NCBI RefSeq assembly: GCF_021789315.1
Contig: NZ_CP084561.1
Coordinates: 4,650,001 to 4,714,000, forward strand
Direction: 5' to 3'
From: Arthrobacter sp. FW305-BF8
GTDB lineage: Bacteria > Actinomycetota > Actinomycetes > Actinomycetales > Micrococcaceae
Length of the DNA: 64,000 nt
The notes under the pieces were generated by a model that saw only the letters and a list, made by a program, of their open reading frames with translations, searched no databases and was not told the origin of the DNA. The position numbers and the translations under genes were made by a program. Shown piece by piece: positions 41,888 to 50,527 of the stretch; the first letter of the stretch is position 1; each line of letters begins with the position of its first letter.

Positions 41888-43354
41888 ATGAACACACAGC
41901 TCCTGCCCTCCCCCGGGACCGGCGCGCAGATGCGCCCCGCCCAGGGGCCTGCTCCGGTTCCGGAGGCTGGCCGTTTCGCCGGCCAGCACCGGCGCAGGCT
42001 CCTCCGCGCCGATGTCCTGACGGTGACGGCCTGGTCCTCGTTGGCCGCTTCGGTTGCACTCTGGCTTGCCGACGGCGGCCTGACGGCTGTTTCCTCGCCG
42101 GCGGGCATGGCCACGGCGCTGGGCATTGCTGCCGGCCTTGCCGGAATGGACCTGGTGCTGCTCATGCTGCTGCTGGCCGCAAGGATTCCCTTCATTGACG
42201 GAGCGGTGGGGCACGACCGGGCGCTGGAGTTTCACCGGAAGCTGGGCAAACCCTCGCTGTACCTGCTGCTGGCCCACGGCCTCCTCATCGCGGTGGGCTA
42301 CGGCATGGCCGAAGGTCTCGACCCGGTCAGCGAAGCCGTGGCGCTCTGGGTGCTGGTGCCCGACATGTGGCTCGCCTTCATCTCCCTGGCCCTCTTCATC
42401 GCGGTTGTTGTCACGTCCCTGGTGGCGGTCCGCCGGCGGTTTCCCTACGAATTCTGGTACGTCGTGCACCTGCTCACCTATGCTGCCGTGCTCACCTCGC
42501 TGCCGCACCAGTTCAGCGTGGGCGGCCTGTTTGCCGTCGGCACCTGGCAGCGCTGGTACTGGCTGGCCATCTGCATCGCCACCGGGGCCGCCCTGCTGTA
42601 CTGCCGGATCATCCAGCCTGTACGGGCAACCTTCAGGCACCAGCTCACGGTTGAGCGCGTCACCTCCGTGGCCCCCGGGGTGGTCAACATCGAAATGAGC
42701 GGCCTGCAGCTCAACTCGCTGTCCGGCAACGGCGGCCGGTTCTTCATCTGGCGCTTCCTCGCCCCGGGGCTGTGGTGGCATCCGCATCCGTTCAGCCTGT
42801 CTGCGGAGCCGGTGCGGACAGGACCTGATGGGCATGGGCGGCTGCGGATCACGGTTCGTGATCTGGGCCGGGGCTCCGCGCAACTGCTGAGGCTGCGGCG
42901 CGGAACGAAGGTCGCGGTCGAAGGGCCCTACGGACTCTTCAGCTCCGCCGCACGCAGCAAGGACCATGTGGTCATGATCGGCGCAGGCATCGGTATTACG
43001 CCGCTGCGGGCCCTCCTGGAGACCACCCCTTTCACCCCCGGCCAGGCCACGGTCCTGCTCCGCGGGCACAGCAACCAGGAGCTCTACCTGGGCGAGGAAA
43101 TCCTCGAACTGTGCCGGCAGCGCGGCGCCACCCTGTTCCACCTGACCGGCGGACGGGACCCCGGCTCACCTGACAGCTGGCTTCCGGCGGCCGAACACCG
43201 GGCCGGGTATGCCATGGCGGACTATGTCCCCGATATCGCCCACGCCGACGTCTATGTATGCGGGCCCTCGCGGTGGGCAGGCAACGTCCTGGACGCCGCC
43301 CGCGCGGCCGGCGTCCATGAAGATCAGCTCCATCACGAAAGGTTCGACTGGTGA
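41888..43354 (+). CDS. ferric-reductase-like transmembrane flavoprotein
   Basis: A 488-residue protein. Residues 40-235 are a ferric-reductase-like helical domain with likely haem histidines in LEFHRKLGKPSLYLLLAHG and in YVVHLLTY / SLPHQF. Residues 255-488 are a ferredoxin-reductase-like FAD/NAD(P)H part with HPFSLS near 300, GAGIGITPLRALL near 365 and YVCGPSRW near 455. It would pass electrons from cytosolic NAD(P)H across the membrane. The next two genes overlap it and make an FMN-bearing exported protein and its flavinylating enzyme, so it probably feeds that protein. Confidence 0.9.
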   Translation: MNTQLLPSPGTGAQMRPAQGPAPVPEAGRFAGQHRRRLLRADVLTVTAWSSLAASVALWLADGGLTAVSSPAGMATALGIAAGLAGMDLVLLMLLLAARIPFIDGAVGHDRALEFHRKLGKPSLYLLLAHGLLIAVGYGMAEGLDPVSEAVALWVLVPDMWLAFISLALFIAVVVTSLVAVRRRFPYEFWYVVHLLTYAAVLTSLPHQFSVGGLFAVGTWQRWYWLAICIATGAALLYCRIIQPVRATFRHQLTVERVTSVAPGVVNIEMSGLQLNSLSGNGGRFFIWRFLAPGLWWHPHPFSLSAEPVRTGPDGHGRLRITVRDLGRGSAQLLRLRRGTKVAVEGPYGLFSSAARSKDHVVMIGAGIGITPLRALLETTPFTPGQATVLLRGHSNQELYLGEEILELCRQRGATLFHLTGGRDPGSPDSWLPAAEHRAGYAMADYVPDIAHADVYVCGPSRWAGNVLDAARAAGVHEDQLHHERFDW

Positions 43355-43812
43355 GAATCAGAGCAGCAGTTTCAGCAGCCTTGGCTTCGGCCGGCATCCT
43401 CCTGGCCGGCTGGCAGTCAGGCGTCCACGTGGCCGACACGCGCACGACGCTTGCTGCCGCAGCGACGGGAGGTCAGGCGGCGGGAACGGCGGGCGCATCC
43501 GGCGCGTCCGGCGCCGCCGGCGCGGCGGCCAAGGCCGGCGGCACGTACGACGGCGATGTGGTCCAGACCCGCTTCGGTACCGTGCAGGTGCAGGTTACCG
43601 TGAAGTCCGGGCAGATCACCGACGTCGCGGCCCTGAAACTCACCGACGCCGAGGGCCGGTCCGTGCAGATCAGCAATTATGCCGCCCCGATTCTTCGCAG
43701 CGAAGTGCTGCAGGCACAGTCCGCCGACGTGCAGACCGTGGGCGGCGCCACCGTGACCAGCGACGCTTACCTCACGTCCCTCCAGGCGGCCCTCGATGCA
43801 GCAAACCTCTGA
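43351..43812 (+). CDS. exported FMN-binding (flavinylated) protein
   Basis: A 153-residue protein with an N-terminal membrane helix (AAVSAALASAGILLAGW), an alanine/glycine-rich linker at residues 40-65 and an FMN-binding domain from about 65. The flavinylation motif is GGATVTS at residues 131-137; by family knowledge of NqrC and RnfG, Thr136 would carry FMN through a phosphoester. GTG 43351 overlaps the upstream stop by four bases (GTGA), and ApbE follows with a 17-base overlap. It should be the outer-face electron carrier of the cluster. Confidence 0.9.
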   Translation: MRIRAAVSAALASAGILLAGWQSGVHVADTRTTLAAAATGGQAAGTAGASGASGAAGAAAKAGGTYDGDVVQTRFGTVQVQVTVKSGQITDVAALKLTDAEGRSVQISNYAAPILRSEVLQAQSADVQTVGGATVTSDAYLTSLQAALDAANL

Positions 43813-44641
43813 GGCTGCGCACCGACTCCGGGCCCGAACCTTCACCTGCATGGGAACTGTCATCAGCCTGACCGTCCCCTCGTACACGCACAAAGCACCC
43901 CAGGCTGCGGCGGGTGAGCTGGAAGCGGCGACCGCCGTCGTCGAACGCCTTTTCACTGAACTGGACGGTATCTTCAGCCTCTACCGCACCGATTCGGAGG
44001 CGAGCCGGCTGGTGCGCGGCGAACTCGCTCTGCCGGAGGCGTCAGGAGACATGCGGGCGCGGTACGAGGAGGCGGCCGAGTGGAGGATCCTCACCGAGGG
44101 GGCGTTCACGCCGGAACGTCCGGACGGGGCGCTGGACCTCTCCGGCATCGTCAAGGGGCACGCCATCAGGGAAGCCGGCATGTCCCTGATGGCGCTCGGA
44201 ATGGCCGACTGGTGCCTGAACGCCGGCGGGGACGTGCTGGTCAGCGGCTCTCCCAATCCTGGTACCGACGTGCCTTGGCGGGCGGGGATCGTTGACCCTG
44301 CGGACCGGAGGACCCTGCTGGCCGGTTTCCCGCTGGGCGGGGCCGCGCTGGGTTCGCTTCCGCCGGGTGAAAAGACGGCCGACGGCGGGACCTGGGCGGC
44401 GCTGGCCACCTCCGGTTCCGCTGAGCGCGGGGACCACATCTGGGGTGCCACGGCCGGGGTCGCGGAATTCCGGCAGGTTTCGGTCGCCGCAGCGGACGTG
44501 GTCACGGCCGATGTGCTGGCAACCGCGATCGTGGCGGGCGGGGTCCCCATGCTCAACCGCGCCACCGCCATGTGGGACATCGAGGCGCTGGCCGTCCGCG
44601 CAAATGGCGAGCTGCTGGCGACGGGCGGGTTCCGGCGGTAG
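43796..44641 (+). CDS. apbE: FAD:protein FMN transferase
   Basis: A 281-residue ApbE-family enzyme that moves FMN from FAD onto a threonine or serine of a partner. Family motifs are FTCMGTVISLTV, DLSGIVKGHAIREAG near 118, LNAGGDVLVSG near 142, and DVVTADVLATAI near 238. The usual HIIDPxTG segment is reduced to DHIWGATAG near 215. The target is very likely the FMN-binding protein encoded just upstream. No signal peptide or lipobox is obvious, so the modification may happen before export or the start may be different. Confidence 0.92.
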   Translation: MQQTSEAAHRLRARTFTCMGTVISLTVPSYTHKAPQAAAGELEAATAVVERLFTELDGIFSLYRTDSEASRLVRGELALPEASGDMRARYEEAAEWRILTEGAFTPERPDGALDLSGIVKGHAIREAGMSLMALGMADWCLNAGGDVLVSGSPNPGTDVPWRAGIVDPADRRTLLAGFPLGGAALGSLPPGEKTADGGTWAALATSGSAERGDHIWGATAGVAEFRQVSVAAADVVTADVLATAIVAGGVPMLNRATAMWDIEALAVRANGELLATGGFRR

Positions 44642-44704
44642 TTTCGGCTCGAACCCGGACCGAACCGGGTGCGGGCGGCGGCAGGCCGCCGGTTCAGAAC
44701 TGGC

Positions 44705-45466
44705 CTAGAGCCGGGTGAGCTGGGCGTACCTGGGCTGCAGGTTGTCACCAGAGGACTTACCCGTGACCCGCCGGACCACCCACGGTGCGGCGAATTCCCG
44801 GACCCAGCGGGCGTTAGCCCTCAGCGCCTCCGCCTGGCTGAGCGCCGGGACCGGAGTCATCGGCGGAATCTCAATGGAGTGCTCGTGTTCGAGGACCGTC
44901 AGGACACGCTTGGCCATGTTTGCGTGGCCGGCGGCGGACATGTGCATCCGGTCCTTGGCCCACATGCCCCAGTCGTAGTACTCGTTGAAGCGCCAGTAGT
45001 CCACCAGCAGGGCGCCGTGGTCCCCGGCGATGCCGCGCACGAGTTCGTTGTAGATGGCTGTACGCCCCCGCATGGTGCCGAAAACTTTCGAGCCCCGCGC
45101 GTCGAAGCCCGTGAACAGCACCACGGTGGCGCCGGTGGCTGCGAGCTTCCCGACGGCTTTCTCGTAGTCCACGAGCAGGTCGTCAATGTCGATCTTGGGC
45201 CGGAGAATGTCGTTGGCACCTGCGTAGAGCGTCACTAGGGTGGGATTGAGCGCGACGGCGGCGTCCACCTGCTCGGCCAGGATCTGCCGCAGCTTGCGGC
45301 CGCGGATGGCGAGGTTGGCGTAGCCGAAGCCGGGGTCGGCCGCGGCCAGTTGCTCCGCCACCCGGTCAGCCCAGCCGCGGACCCCGTTGGGCCGCGCCGG
45401 GTCGTCATCGCCGACGCCCTCCGTGAAGGAGTCTCCGAGGGCAACGTAGCGGGCCGTGAAATCCAT
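44705..45466 (-). CDS. SGNH/GDSL hydrolase, paralogue 1
   Basis: A 253-residue SGNH-fold esterase or lipase. VALGDSFTEGVGD holds the catalytic serine near residue 14, AGAND near residue 80 gives the asparagine block, and DRMHMSAAGH near residue 180 gives the Asp-His pair. No signal peptide, so it acts in the cytosol. ATG 45466 gives MDFTARYVALGD. It is a clear paralogue of the protein encoded at 46424, sharing NGVRGWADRVAE. Its gene lies 95 bases downstream of the MarR gene on the same strand. The substrate is unknown. Confidence 0.9.
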   Translation of the reverse strand: MDFTARYVALGDSFTEGVGDDDPARPNGVRGWADRVAEQLAAADPGFGYANLAIRGRKLRQILAEQVDAAVALNPTLVTLYAGANDILRPKIDIDDLLVDYEKAVGKLAATGATVVLFTGFDARGSKVFGTMRGRTAIYNELVRGIAGDHGALLVDYWRFNEYYDWGMWAKDRMHMSAAGHANMAKRVLTVLEHEHSIEIPPMTPVPALSQAEALRANARWVREFAAPWVVRRVTGKSSGDNLQPRYAQLTRL

Positions 45467-45561
45467 GGGAGCAAGTCTGCCACCCGTTGCCGGGAGCAAC
45501 CAAGGCGGGTCCGTGCTGTCCTGCTCGCAGGGAGCTGCCGCCGGCGACTGGCCGGGTGCTG

Positions 45562-46047
45562 CTACTGCTCCCGCTCGCGGAGGATCCAGTGATTGCTGTC
45601 CAGCCGGGCCACAATCTTTTCGCCGATGCGGGCGAGGTCCGCAACATCACGTTCAGTCAGGGCGTCGAGGAACAGCGAGCGCACTGATTCGACGTGGCCC
45701 GGCGCCAGTTCCACGATGGTGGACATGCCCTCGTCCGTGAGGTGTGCCGTGGTGACGCGGGCATCGCCGGGATGCGGCCGGCGTTCCACCCAGCCGCGGT
45801 TCTGGAGTTTGGTGACCACATGGGAGAGCCGGGACAGGGATGCGCTGGTCCGCGCCGCCAGCTCGCTCATCGGCAGGAAGTGCCCGTCGGCCTCGGAGAG
45901 CATCGCCAGCACGTTGTAGTCAAATAGCGACACCTTGCCTGCGGCGTGCAGCTGGGTATCGAGCGACGCGGGCAGCATGGTGTTGATGCTCAGCAGAGCT
46001 AGCCATGCCCGGCGTTCATTGGCGTTGAGCCAGCGCGGTTCGGTCAT
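45562..46047 (-). CDS. MarR-family transcriptional regulator
   Basis: A 161-residue winged-helix regulator. The recognition helix region is LPMSELAARTSASLSRLSHV near residues 58-77, and the wing is RRPHPGDARVTTAHLTDEG near 89-107. Such proteins bind short palindromes as dimers and release them on binding phenolic or similar ligands. It lies between two SGNH hydrolase genes and just upstream of one of them. The operator was not identified. Confidence 0.92.
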   Translation of the reverse strand: MTEPRWLNANERRAWLALLSINTMLPASLDTQLHAAGKVSLFDYNVLAMLSEADGHFLPMSELAARTSASLSRLSHVVTKLQNRGWVERRPHPGDARVTTAHLTDEGMSTIVELAPGHVESVRSLFLDALTERDVADLARIGEKIVARLDSNHWILREREQ

Positions 46048-46142
46048 TACTCCATCCTAGGAGAACTGACGCTTGACGGTTCAAGGCCGGTTCCGGGGGC
46101 GGCTCCCCGGGCGGCCAAGGCTCTGGCGGTAGGCTGGCCGTC

Positions 46143-46427
46143 ATGTACGTAGTTTCCCTGACCTACAAAGTTGCCCAAGAGATTGTGGACCAGCACCTGG
46201 ATGCCCACGTGGACTGGCTGAAGGATGCCTTCGATGAAGGCGTCTTCATCGCCGCCGGCCGCAAGGTTCCGCGCACGGGCGGCGTGCTGCTCTCCCGGTC
46301 GGACCGGCTGACACTCGACGAGTCCCTGGCCAAGGATCCGTTCAGCGTGCACGGCGTTGCCGACTTCGACGTCATTGAGTTCGCCGCAAACCGCACTGCG
46401 CCGGGGTTCGAGAACCTGCTGGACTAG
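46143..46427 (+). CDS. YciI-family protein
   Basis: A 94-residue protein with the YciI fold (MYVVSLTYKVAQEIVDQHLD, HVDWLKDAFDEGVFIAAGRK). His and Asp near residues 18-25 are the usual conserved site; most members have no known reaction. A TAGGCT -10-like box ends seven bases before ATG 46143, so the mRNA may be leaderless. Its stop overlaps that of the opposing SGNH gene in one CTAG. Confidence 0.9.
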   Translation: MYVVSLTYKVAQEIVDQHLDAHVDWLKDAFDEGVFIAAGRKVPRTGGVLLSRSDRLTLDESLAKDPFSVHGVADFDVIEFAANRTAPGFENLLD

Positions 46428-47269
46428 CCTGCCCGTCCGCGGCCGTCCGCCTCCATCAGCTTTTTCAGGCCGCCCTTCCGCGGAACCTTCACCGGCTGCG
46501 GCCACCGGGGGCTGAGGCTGTCGCCCAGTGTGACGCCCCGGAGCTTGCGGCCAAACAGCGGCAGCACCCAGTCATTAACCCAGCGCCGCTGCCGCCGCTC
46601 CCAATCGCGGAGGCTCATCCTGGCCGGCGGTCCCCACTCCTTGAGGCTGATCTTGTGCGGAACCCCCAGGTGGTCCAGGACCTGGGCCGCGAGGTACTTG
46701 TGCCCGGCCTTGGACATGTGCAGCCGGTCGGTGTCCCACATCCTGGGGTCGTGGAAGGCTTCGAAGCACCAGTAGTCCACGAGGACAGCCCCGTGCTTGG
46801 CGGCGATCTCCCGGACCCGCCGGTTGTACAAGGTGTTGCGCTTCTTCAGCGGTTCGAGCAACGGGGACACCTTGACGTCGAACCCCGTGAACAGGACCAG
46901 GGTGGCGCCGGTGGCCGCCAGCCGGGCCACCAGTTCCTCGTACTGCGCGAGGAGGTGGTCCATGTCGGTGCCGATGTCCATAATGTCGTTGCCGCCGGCG
47001 TAGAGAGTGATGAGCGTGGGCTCCATGGCCAGTGCCTGCTCCAGCTGCTCATCCACGATGTGGCGCAGCCGCTTGCTCCTGATGGCCAGGTTGGCGTAAT
47101 GCCAGCCGGGTTCTGCCTTGGCCAGCTTCTCCGCCACACGGTCAGCCCAGCCACGCACCCCGTTCGGCAGCCTGGAACTCCGGTCGCCCACACCCTCGGT
47201 GAACGAGTCCCCCAAGGCAACGAACAACCGCGGCCTGCCCCGGTCCGGAAGCAAAGGAGAGACAGCCAC
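46424..47269 (-). CDS. SGNH/GDSL hydrolase, paralogue 2
   Basis: About 281 residues, related to the protein at 44705 along its whole length. LFVALGDSFTEGVGD carries the serine, AGGNDIMD the asparagine block, and DRLHMSKAGH the Asp-His pair. The C-terminal tail is longer and basic (RGVTLGDSLSPRWPQPVKVP). The start is uncertain: GTG 47269 was chosen; GTG 47284 is possible, and neither has a good ribosome site. The stop codon shares CTAG with the YciI gene on the other strand. Confidence 0.82.
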   Translation of the reverse strand: MAVSPLLPDRGRPRLFVALGDSFTEGVGDRSSRLPNGVRGWADRVAEKLAKAEPGWHYANLAIRSKRLRHIVDEQLEQALAMEPTLITLYAGGNDIMDIGTDMDHLLAQYEELVARLAATGATLVLFTGFDVKVSPLLEPLKKRNTLYNRRVREIAAKHGAVLVDYWCFEAFHDPRMWDTDRLHMSKAGHKYLAAQVLDHLGVPHKISLKEWGPPARMSLRDWERRQRRWVNDWVLPLFGRKLRGVTLGDSLSPRWPQPVKVPRKGGLKKLMEADGRGRAG

Positions 47270-47349
47270 CCGGACAAGGTACACACCAGGAGCAACACCC
47301 AGGGAAACCGCAGATGAACGACGACGACTCCTAACCCGGGTGCTTAACC

Positions 47350-47397
47350 TGAGGACGCGTCGGGGGTTAAGCGACGAAACCTGAGGAAGCGTCGAGG
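47350..47397. repeat. dispersed 32-bp-period intergenic repeat, locus C
   Basis: TGAGGACGCGTCG at 47350 and TGAGGAAGCGTCG at 47382 start exactly 32 bases apart, with GGTTAAGCGACG between them. It matches loci at 5534 and 21087. It fills most of the gap between the SGNH gene and the siderophore operon end. Confidence 0.75.
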
Positions 47398-47493
47398 AGG
47401 GCGGGCGGCAGGCATCCTGCAGCGTGCGTCTAAGCGAGGAACGAGCGAGCACGCAGAGGACGGCTGACGTCCGGCCCGCCAGTTGGCAAGGGC

Positions 47494-48582
47494 CTAGAGT
47501 TCGGCCTTGCCCTGCCGCCAGTACCCCATGAACGCCACCTGCTTCCGGTCGATCCCGACGTCGCGGACCAGGTAGCGCCGCATGTCCTTGATGACCCCCG
47601 CCTCCCCTGCGATCCACGCGTAGAACGGCAGGGCGCCGGCGGGCTTGTCGGGGTTCTTCGTGGTGCTGACCGCGGCGGCATCCAGCCGGGCCGGGGTTTC
47701 CCACAAGATCTCCTGGTCCACGTTCACGTCGTCGGGCTCCGGGCCAGCGGCGTCCGCGGACTTGATGCCCACCCAGCCCGGCACGGGGACCGCCGCCCGC
47801 ACCGCTTCCTGAAGGAGCTCGCCGTGCGGCCGGGACCTGCCGATCGCGGCGCCGCGTGCCAGCCAGGTGATTTCGACGTCGGCCGCTGTCTCCAGGTCGA
47901 GGAAGTCGCCCGCCTCCGGCACTTCCAGGAAGGCATGCCCGGTCATGTACTCGGGCAGGCTTTCGAGAATGGCGCTGATCGCGGGGACAGCCGTCTCGTC
48001 ACCGGCCAGGAGCACCCGACCGGCCAGGCCGGGCCGCCATTCGATGCCCGAGTACGTTTCCGCGGTAACGCAGTGCGCCGCCCGATTGTTCGGACCGATC
48101 AGGGTGATGGCGTCGCCCGGCGCGGCCGTCAGCGCCCAGTTCGCCGCGGGACCGCCGTGCCCGTCGGCATCGAAATGCATCACGAAGTCGACGTCGATCT
48201 CCGGGTAGACGGCGTCCAGCCGGGCCTGCCGGACGGTGTAGGTACGCATGGAGCCACGGGTGGCGGGATCCATGGCCAGCCACTCCTGGTACCAGCCGCT
48301 CTCCTCCATCCGGAACTTCGGCAGCGGAAGCCGGCCGCCGGCCGGCGCCAGGGACGGGATCATAAGCTTAACGCGCAGGTCCAGGCTGTCGCCGTGGACG
48401 CCGAAGTCGCGCAGGGAATAGCCACCGAACGTCACGCGCCGGAAATTCGGGCTGAGCTCCTGCACTGCCGAGACGGTGACATCGAACGCCAGGGTCATCG
48501 GCTCGGTGGCGAAGCCGGGACGGTCCGTGATGGAGGTGCGGGCAGTGCTGTTTTGTACTGCACCGGACTGTACTGCGCTCAT
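47494..48582 (-). CDS. siderophore-interacting protein (SIP, ViuB-like flavin reductase)
   Basis: A 362-residue cytosolic flavoprotein that reduces iron in imported ferric siderophores. SMRTYTVRQ near residue 110 is the FAD motif, LLAGDETAVPAI near 192 the NAD(P)H region, and YAWIAGEAGV near 318 with GYWRQGKAE at the C-terminus complete the family pattern. Its ATGA start overlaps the end of the ATPase gene by four bases, so it is the last gene of the five-gene uptake operon. Confidence 0.95.
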   Translation of the reverse strand: MSAVQSGAVQNSTARTSITDRPGFATEPMTLAFDVTVSAVQELSPNFRRVTFGGYSLRDFGVHGDSLDLRVKLMIPSLAPAGGRLPLPKFRMEESGWYQEWLAMDPATRGSMRTYTVRQARLDAVYPEIDVDFVMHFDADGHGGPAANWALTAAPGDAITLIGPNNRAAHCVTAETYSGIEWRPGLAGRVLLAGDETAVPAISAILESLPEYMTGHAFLEVPEAGDFLDLETAADVEITWLARGAAIGRSRPHGELLQEAVRAAVPVPGWVGIKSADAAGPEPDDVNVDQEILWETPARLDAAAVSTTKNPDKPAGALPFYAWIAGEAGVIKDMRRYLVRDVGIDRKQVAFMGYWRQGKAEL

Positions 48583-49406
48583 GAGGCCATCTCCAGGGTC
48601 GTGGTTGAAACTTTTGGGTCAGCGTGGTGCCTGCCGAGCGGGATGATCAGCGGCGTGCCGGACACCGGATCCGGCACCACCCGGGACTCCAGCCCGAAGA
48701 CGCTTCGGACCAGGTCCTCGGTAATTACGGTGGACGATGCGCCCTCAGCCACGATCCGGCCGGCTTTCAGGGCGATGACATGGTCGGCGTACCGCGCGGC
48801 GAGATTGAGGTCATGCAGGACGATCGCCACCGTGGTGCCGCGCTGCCGGTTCAGGTCGGTGACCAGATCCAGCACTTCAACCTGGTGTGCCAGGTCCAGG
48901 TAGGTGGTGGGCTCGTCGAGCAGCAGCACGTCCGTTTCCTGGGCGAGCGCCATCGCGATCCACACCCGCTGGCGCTGACCGCCGGAGAGTTCGTCGACGT
49001 TCCGCCCGGCGAGCTCCAGCGTTTCGGTGGCTTCCAGCGCACGCTGCACGGCGGCGTCGTCCTTCTCCGACCAGCTGCGGAAGAAGCCCTGGTGCGGATA
49101 CCGCCCGCGGCCCACCAGGTCACGGACGGTAATGCCGTCCGGCGCCGTCGGGTGCTGGGGCAGCAGGCCGAGGGTGCGGGCCAGCTCGCGCGCCGGGCGG
49201 GAGTGGATGTCCCTGCCGTCGAGGGTGACCGTGCCGCCGGCAGGCTTCAGGAGCCGGGACAGGCCGCGCAGCAGCGTGGATTTTCCGCAGGCGTTGGCGC
49301 CCACGATCATGGTCACCCTGCCCTCGGGGATCTCCGCCGTGAGGTTTTCCACGACCCGGCGCTGGTCGTACTGCAGCGTGAGGTCCCGGGCTTGCAGAAC
49401 AGCCAT
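48579..49406 (-). CDS. siderophore ABC transporter ATP-binding protein
   Basis: A 275-residue FepC/FecE-like ATPase. Walker A GANACGKST is at residues 36-44, the signature LSGGQRQR near 141, Walker B DVLLLDEPT near 160 and the switch histidine in IVLHDLNLAA near 195. It drives uptake through the two FecCD permeases encoded upstream. ATG 49406 shares one base with the permease stop (TGATG). Confidence 0.96.
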   Translation of the reverse strand: MAVLQARDLTLQYDQRRVVENLTAEIPEGRVTMIVGANACGKSTLLRGLSRLLKPAGGTVTLDGRDIHSRPARELARTLGLLPQHPTAPDGITVRDLVGRGRYPHQGFFRSWSEKDDAAVQRALEATETLELAGRNVDELSGGQRQRVWIAMALAQETDVLLLDEPTTYLDLAHQVEVLDLVTDLNRQRGTTVAIVLHDLNLAARYADHVIALKAGRIVAEGASSTVITEDLVRSVFGLESRVVPDPVSGTPLIIPLGRHHADPKVSTTTLEMAS

Positions 49407-50527
49407 CAGGCATCCTTTCGGTTGGATGTGACCAGGAGCCACAGCAGGAATGGGGCGCCGAGTGCGCCGGTGACGACGCCGACCGGCAGGACGGTGCCGT
49501 CCAGCAGCAGCGGCGCGACATTGGCGGCGAAGTAGTCCGCCGCGAGGACGATCAGGGCGCCCACCAGGGCCGACGCCGGGAGGCTGGAGCGGCCGGTGAA
49601 GCGGCGCGCAATGGGGCCGGCCAGAAAGGCGACGAACGCCACCGGTCCGGCTGCCGCCGTCGCCGCTGCGGCCAGCGCGACGGCGGTGAACACCAGACCC
49701 AGCCGGGTGGCGGCCACGCGCACACCGAGTCCCGCGGCGGCGTCGTCCCCCAGTTCGAGGATGCGCAGCGGTCCGGCCAGCAGTGCGGCGACGGGGACCA
49801 GGACCATCAGCGTCAGGGCCAGCACTCCCGCACGGTCCCAGCTGGCGGAGTTGAGCGAGCCGTTGATCCAGATCAGGGCCTCCGCGGCGGTGCGGATGTC
49901 GGCCCGGGTCATGAGGAAGCTGACCATTGCGTGCAGCGCGGCAGCGATGCCGACGCCGGCAAGGACGAGGCGGTTGCCGGCGGCGTTCCCGCGGGTGCCG
50001 CCGCCGAGCCCCAGGGACCCGCTGCGGGAAATGCCGTAGATCAGGGCTGCCACCGCCATGGCGCCGCCGAGGGCAGCACCGGACACGGCCGCACCGGAGG
50101 CGCCGAACACCACGATGGCCAGCACCGCTGCCGCGCTGGCACCGTAGCTGATCCCGATCACGTCGGGGCTGGCCAGCGGGTTGCGGAGCATGGTCTGGAA
50201 CAGCGCGCCCGAGAGCCCGAAGGCCACCCCGATCAGCGTGCCGATGACCGCCCGCGGCAGCTTGGCCTCCATCACGATGAAGCTGGCGCCGGGGATCTTC
50301 TCGCCGCCGGTGAAGTGGGCGGCGAGGATCTTGAAGAAATCCGGGATGGTCACGGTATAGCTGCCCAGCAGGATGCTTGCGGCCAGGAGAAGCACGACGC
50401 TGGCGGCCAGTACCGCCGTTCGGTTCAGGAAGAGCGCCCTGGTCGACGCGCGAACGGGCAGATAATGCCCTGTTTCGGGGGTTTTGAGGGCGTTAGCTGC
50501 CCGTTCGCGCAGCTGGTGCGGAGTCAC
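49406..50527 (-). CDS. FecCD-family siderophore permease 2
   Basis: A 373-residue inner-membrane permease with about 9-10 helices; QTMLRNPLASPDVIGISYGAS and GPVAFVAFLAGPIARR are typical. GTG 50527 overlaps the previous stop by four bases. Residues 6-27 come from a 24-bp inverted repeat with a 15-base loop (50448-50510), giving an N-terminal extension (LRERAANALKTPET...PVRA) not needed by the fold. Confidence 0.95.
   Translation of the reverse strand: MTPHQLRERAANALKTPETGHYLPVRASTRALFLNRTAVLAASVVLLLAASILLGSYTVTIPDFFKILAAHFTGGEKIPGASFIVMEAKLPRAVIGTLIGVAFGLSGALFQTMLRNPLASPDVIGISYGASAAAVLAIVVFGASGAAVSGAALGGAMAVAALIYGISRSGSLGLGGGTRGNAAGNRLVLAGVGIAAALHAMVSFLMTRADIRTAAEALIWINGSLNSASWDRAGVLALTLMVLVPVAALLAGPLRILELGDDAAAGLGVRVAATRLGLVFTAVALAAAATAAAGPVAFVAFLAGPIARRFTGRSSLPASALVGALIVLAADYFAANVAPLLLDGTVLPVGVVTGALGAPFLLWLLVTSNRKDA
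50448..50510. repeat. in-frame palindrome in permease 2
   Basis: Arms at 50448-50471 and 50487-50510 are complementary over 24 bases with two mismatches, around a 15-base loop. The ends are GCGCGAACG / CGTTCGCGC, the same as in the element at 51536. It is read in the frame that gives RER at one end and VRA at the other. Confidence 0.85.
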
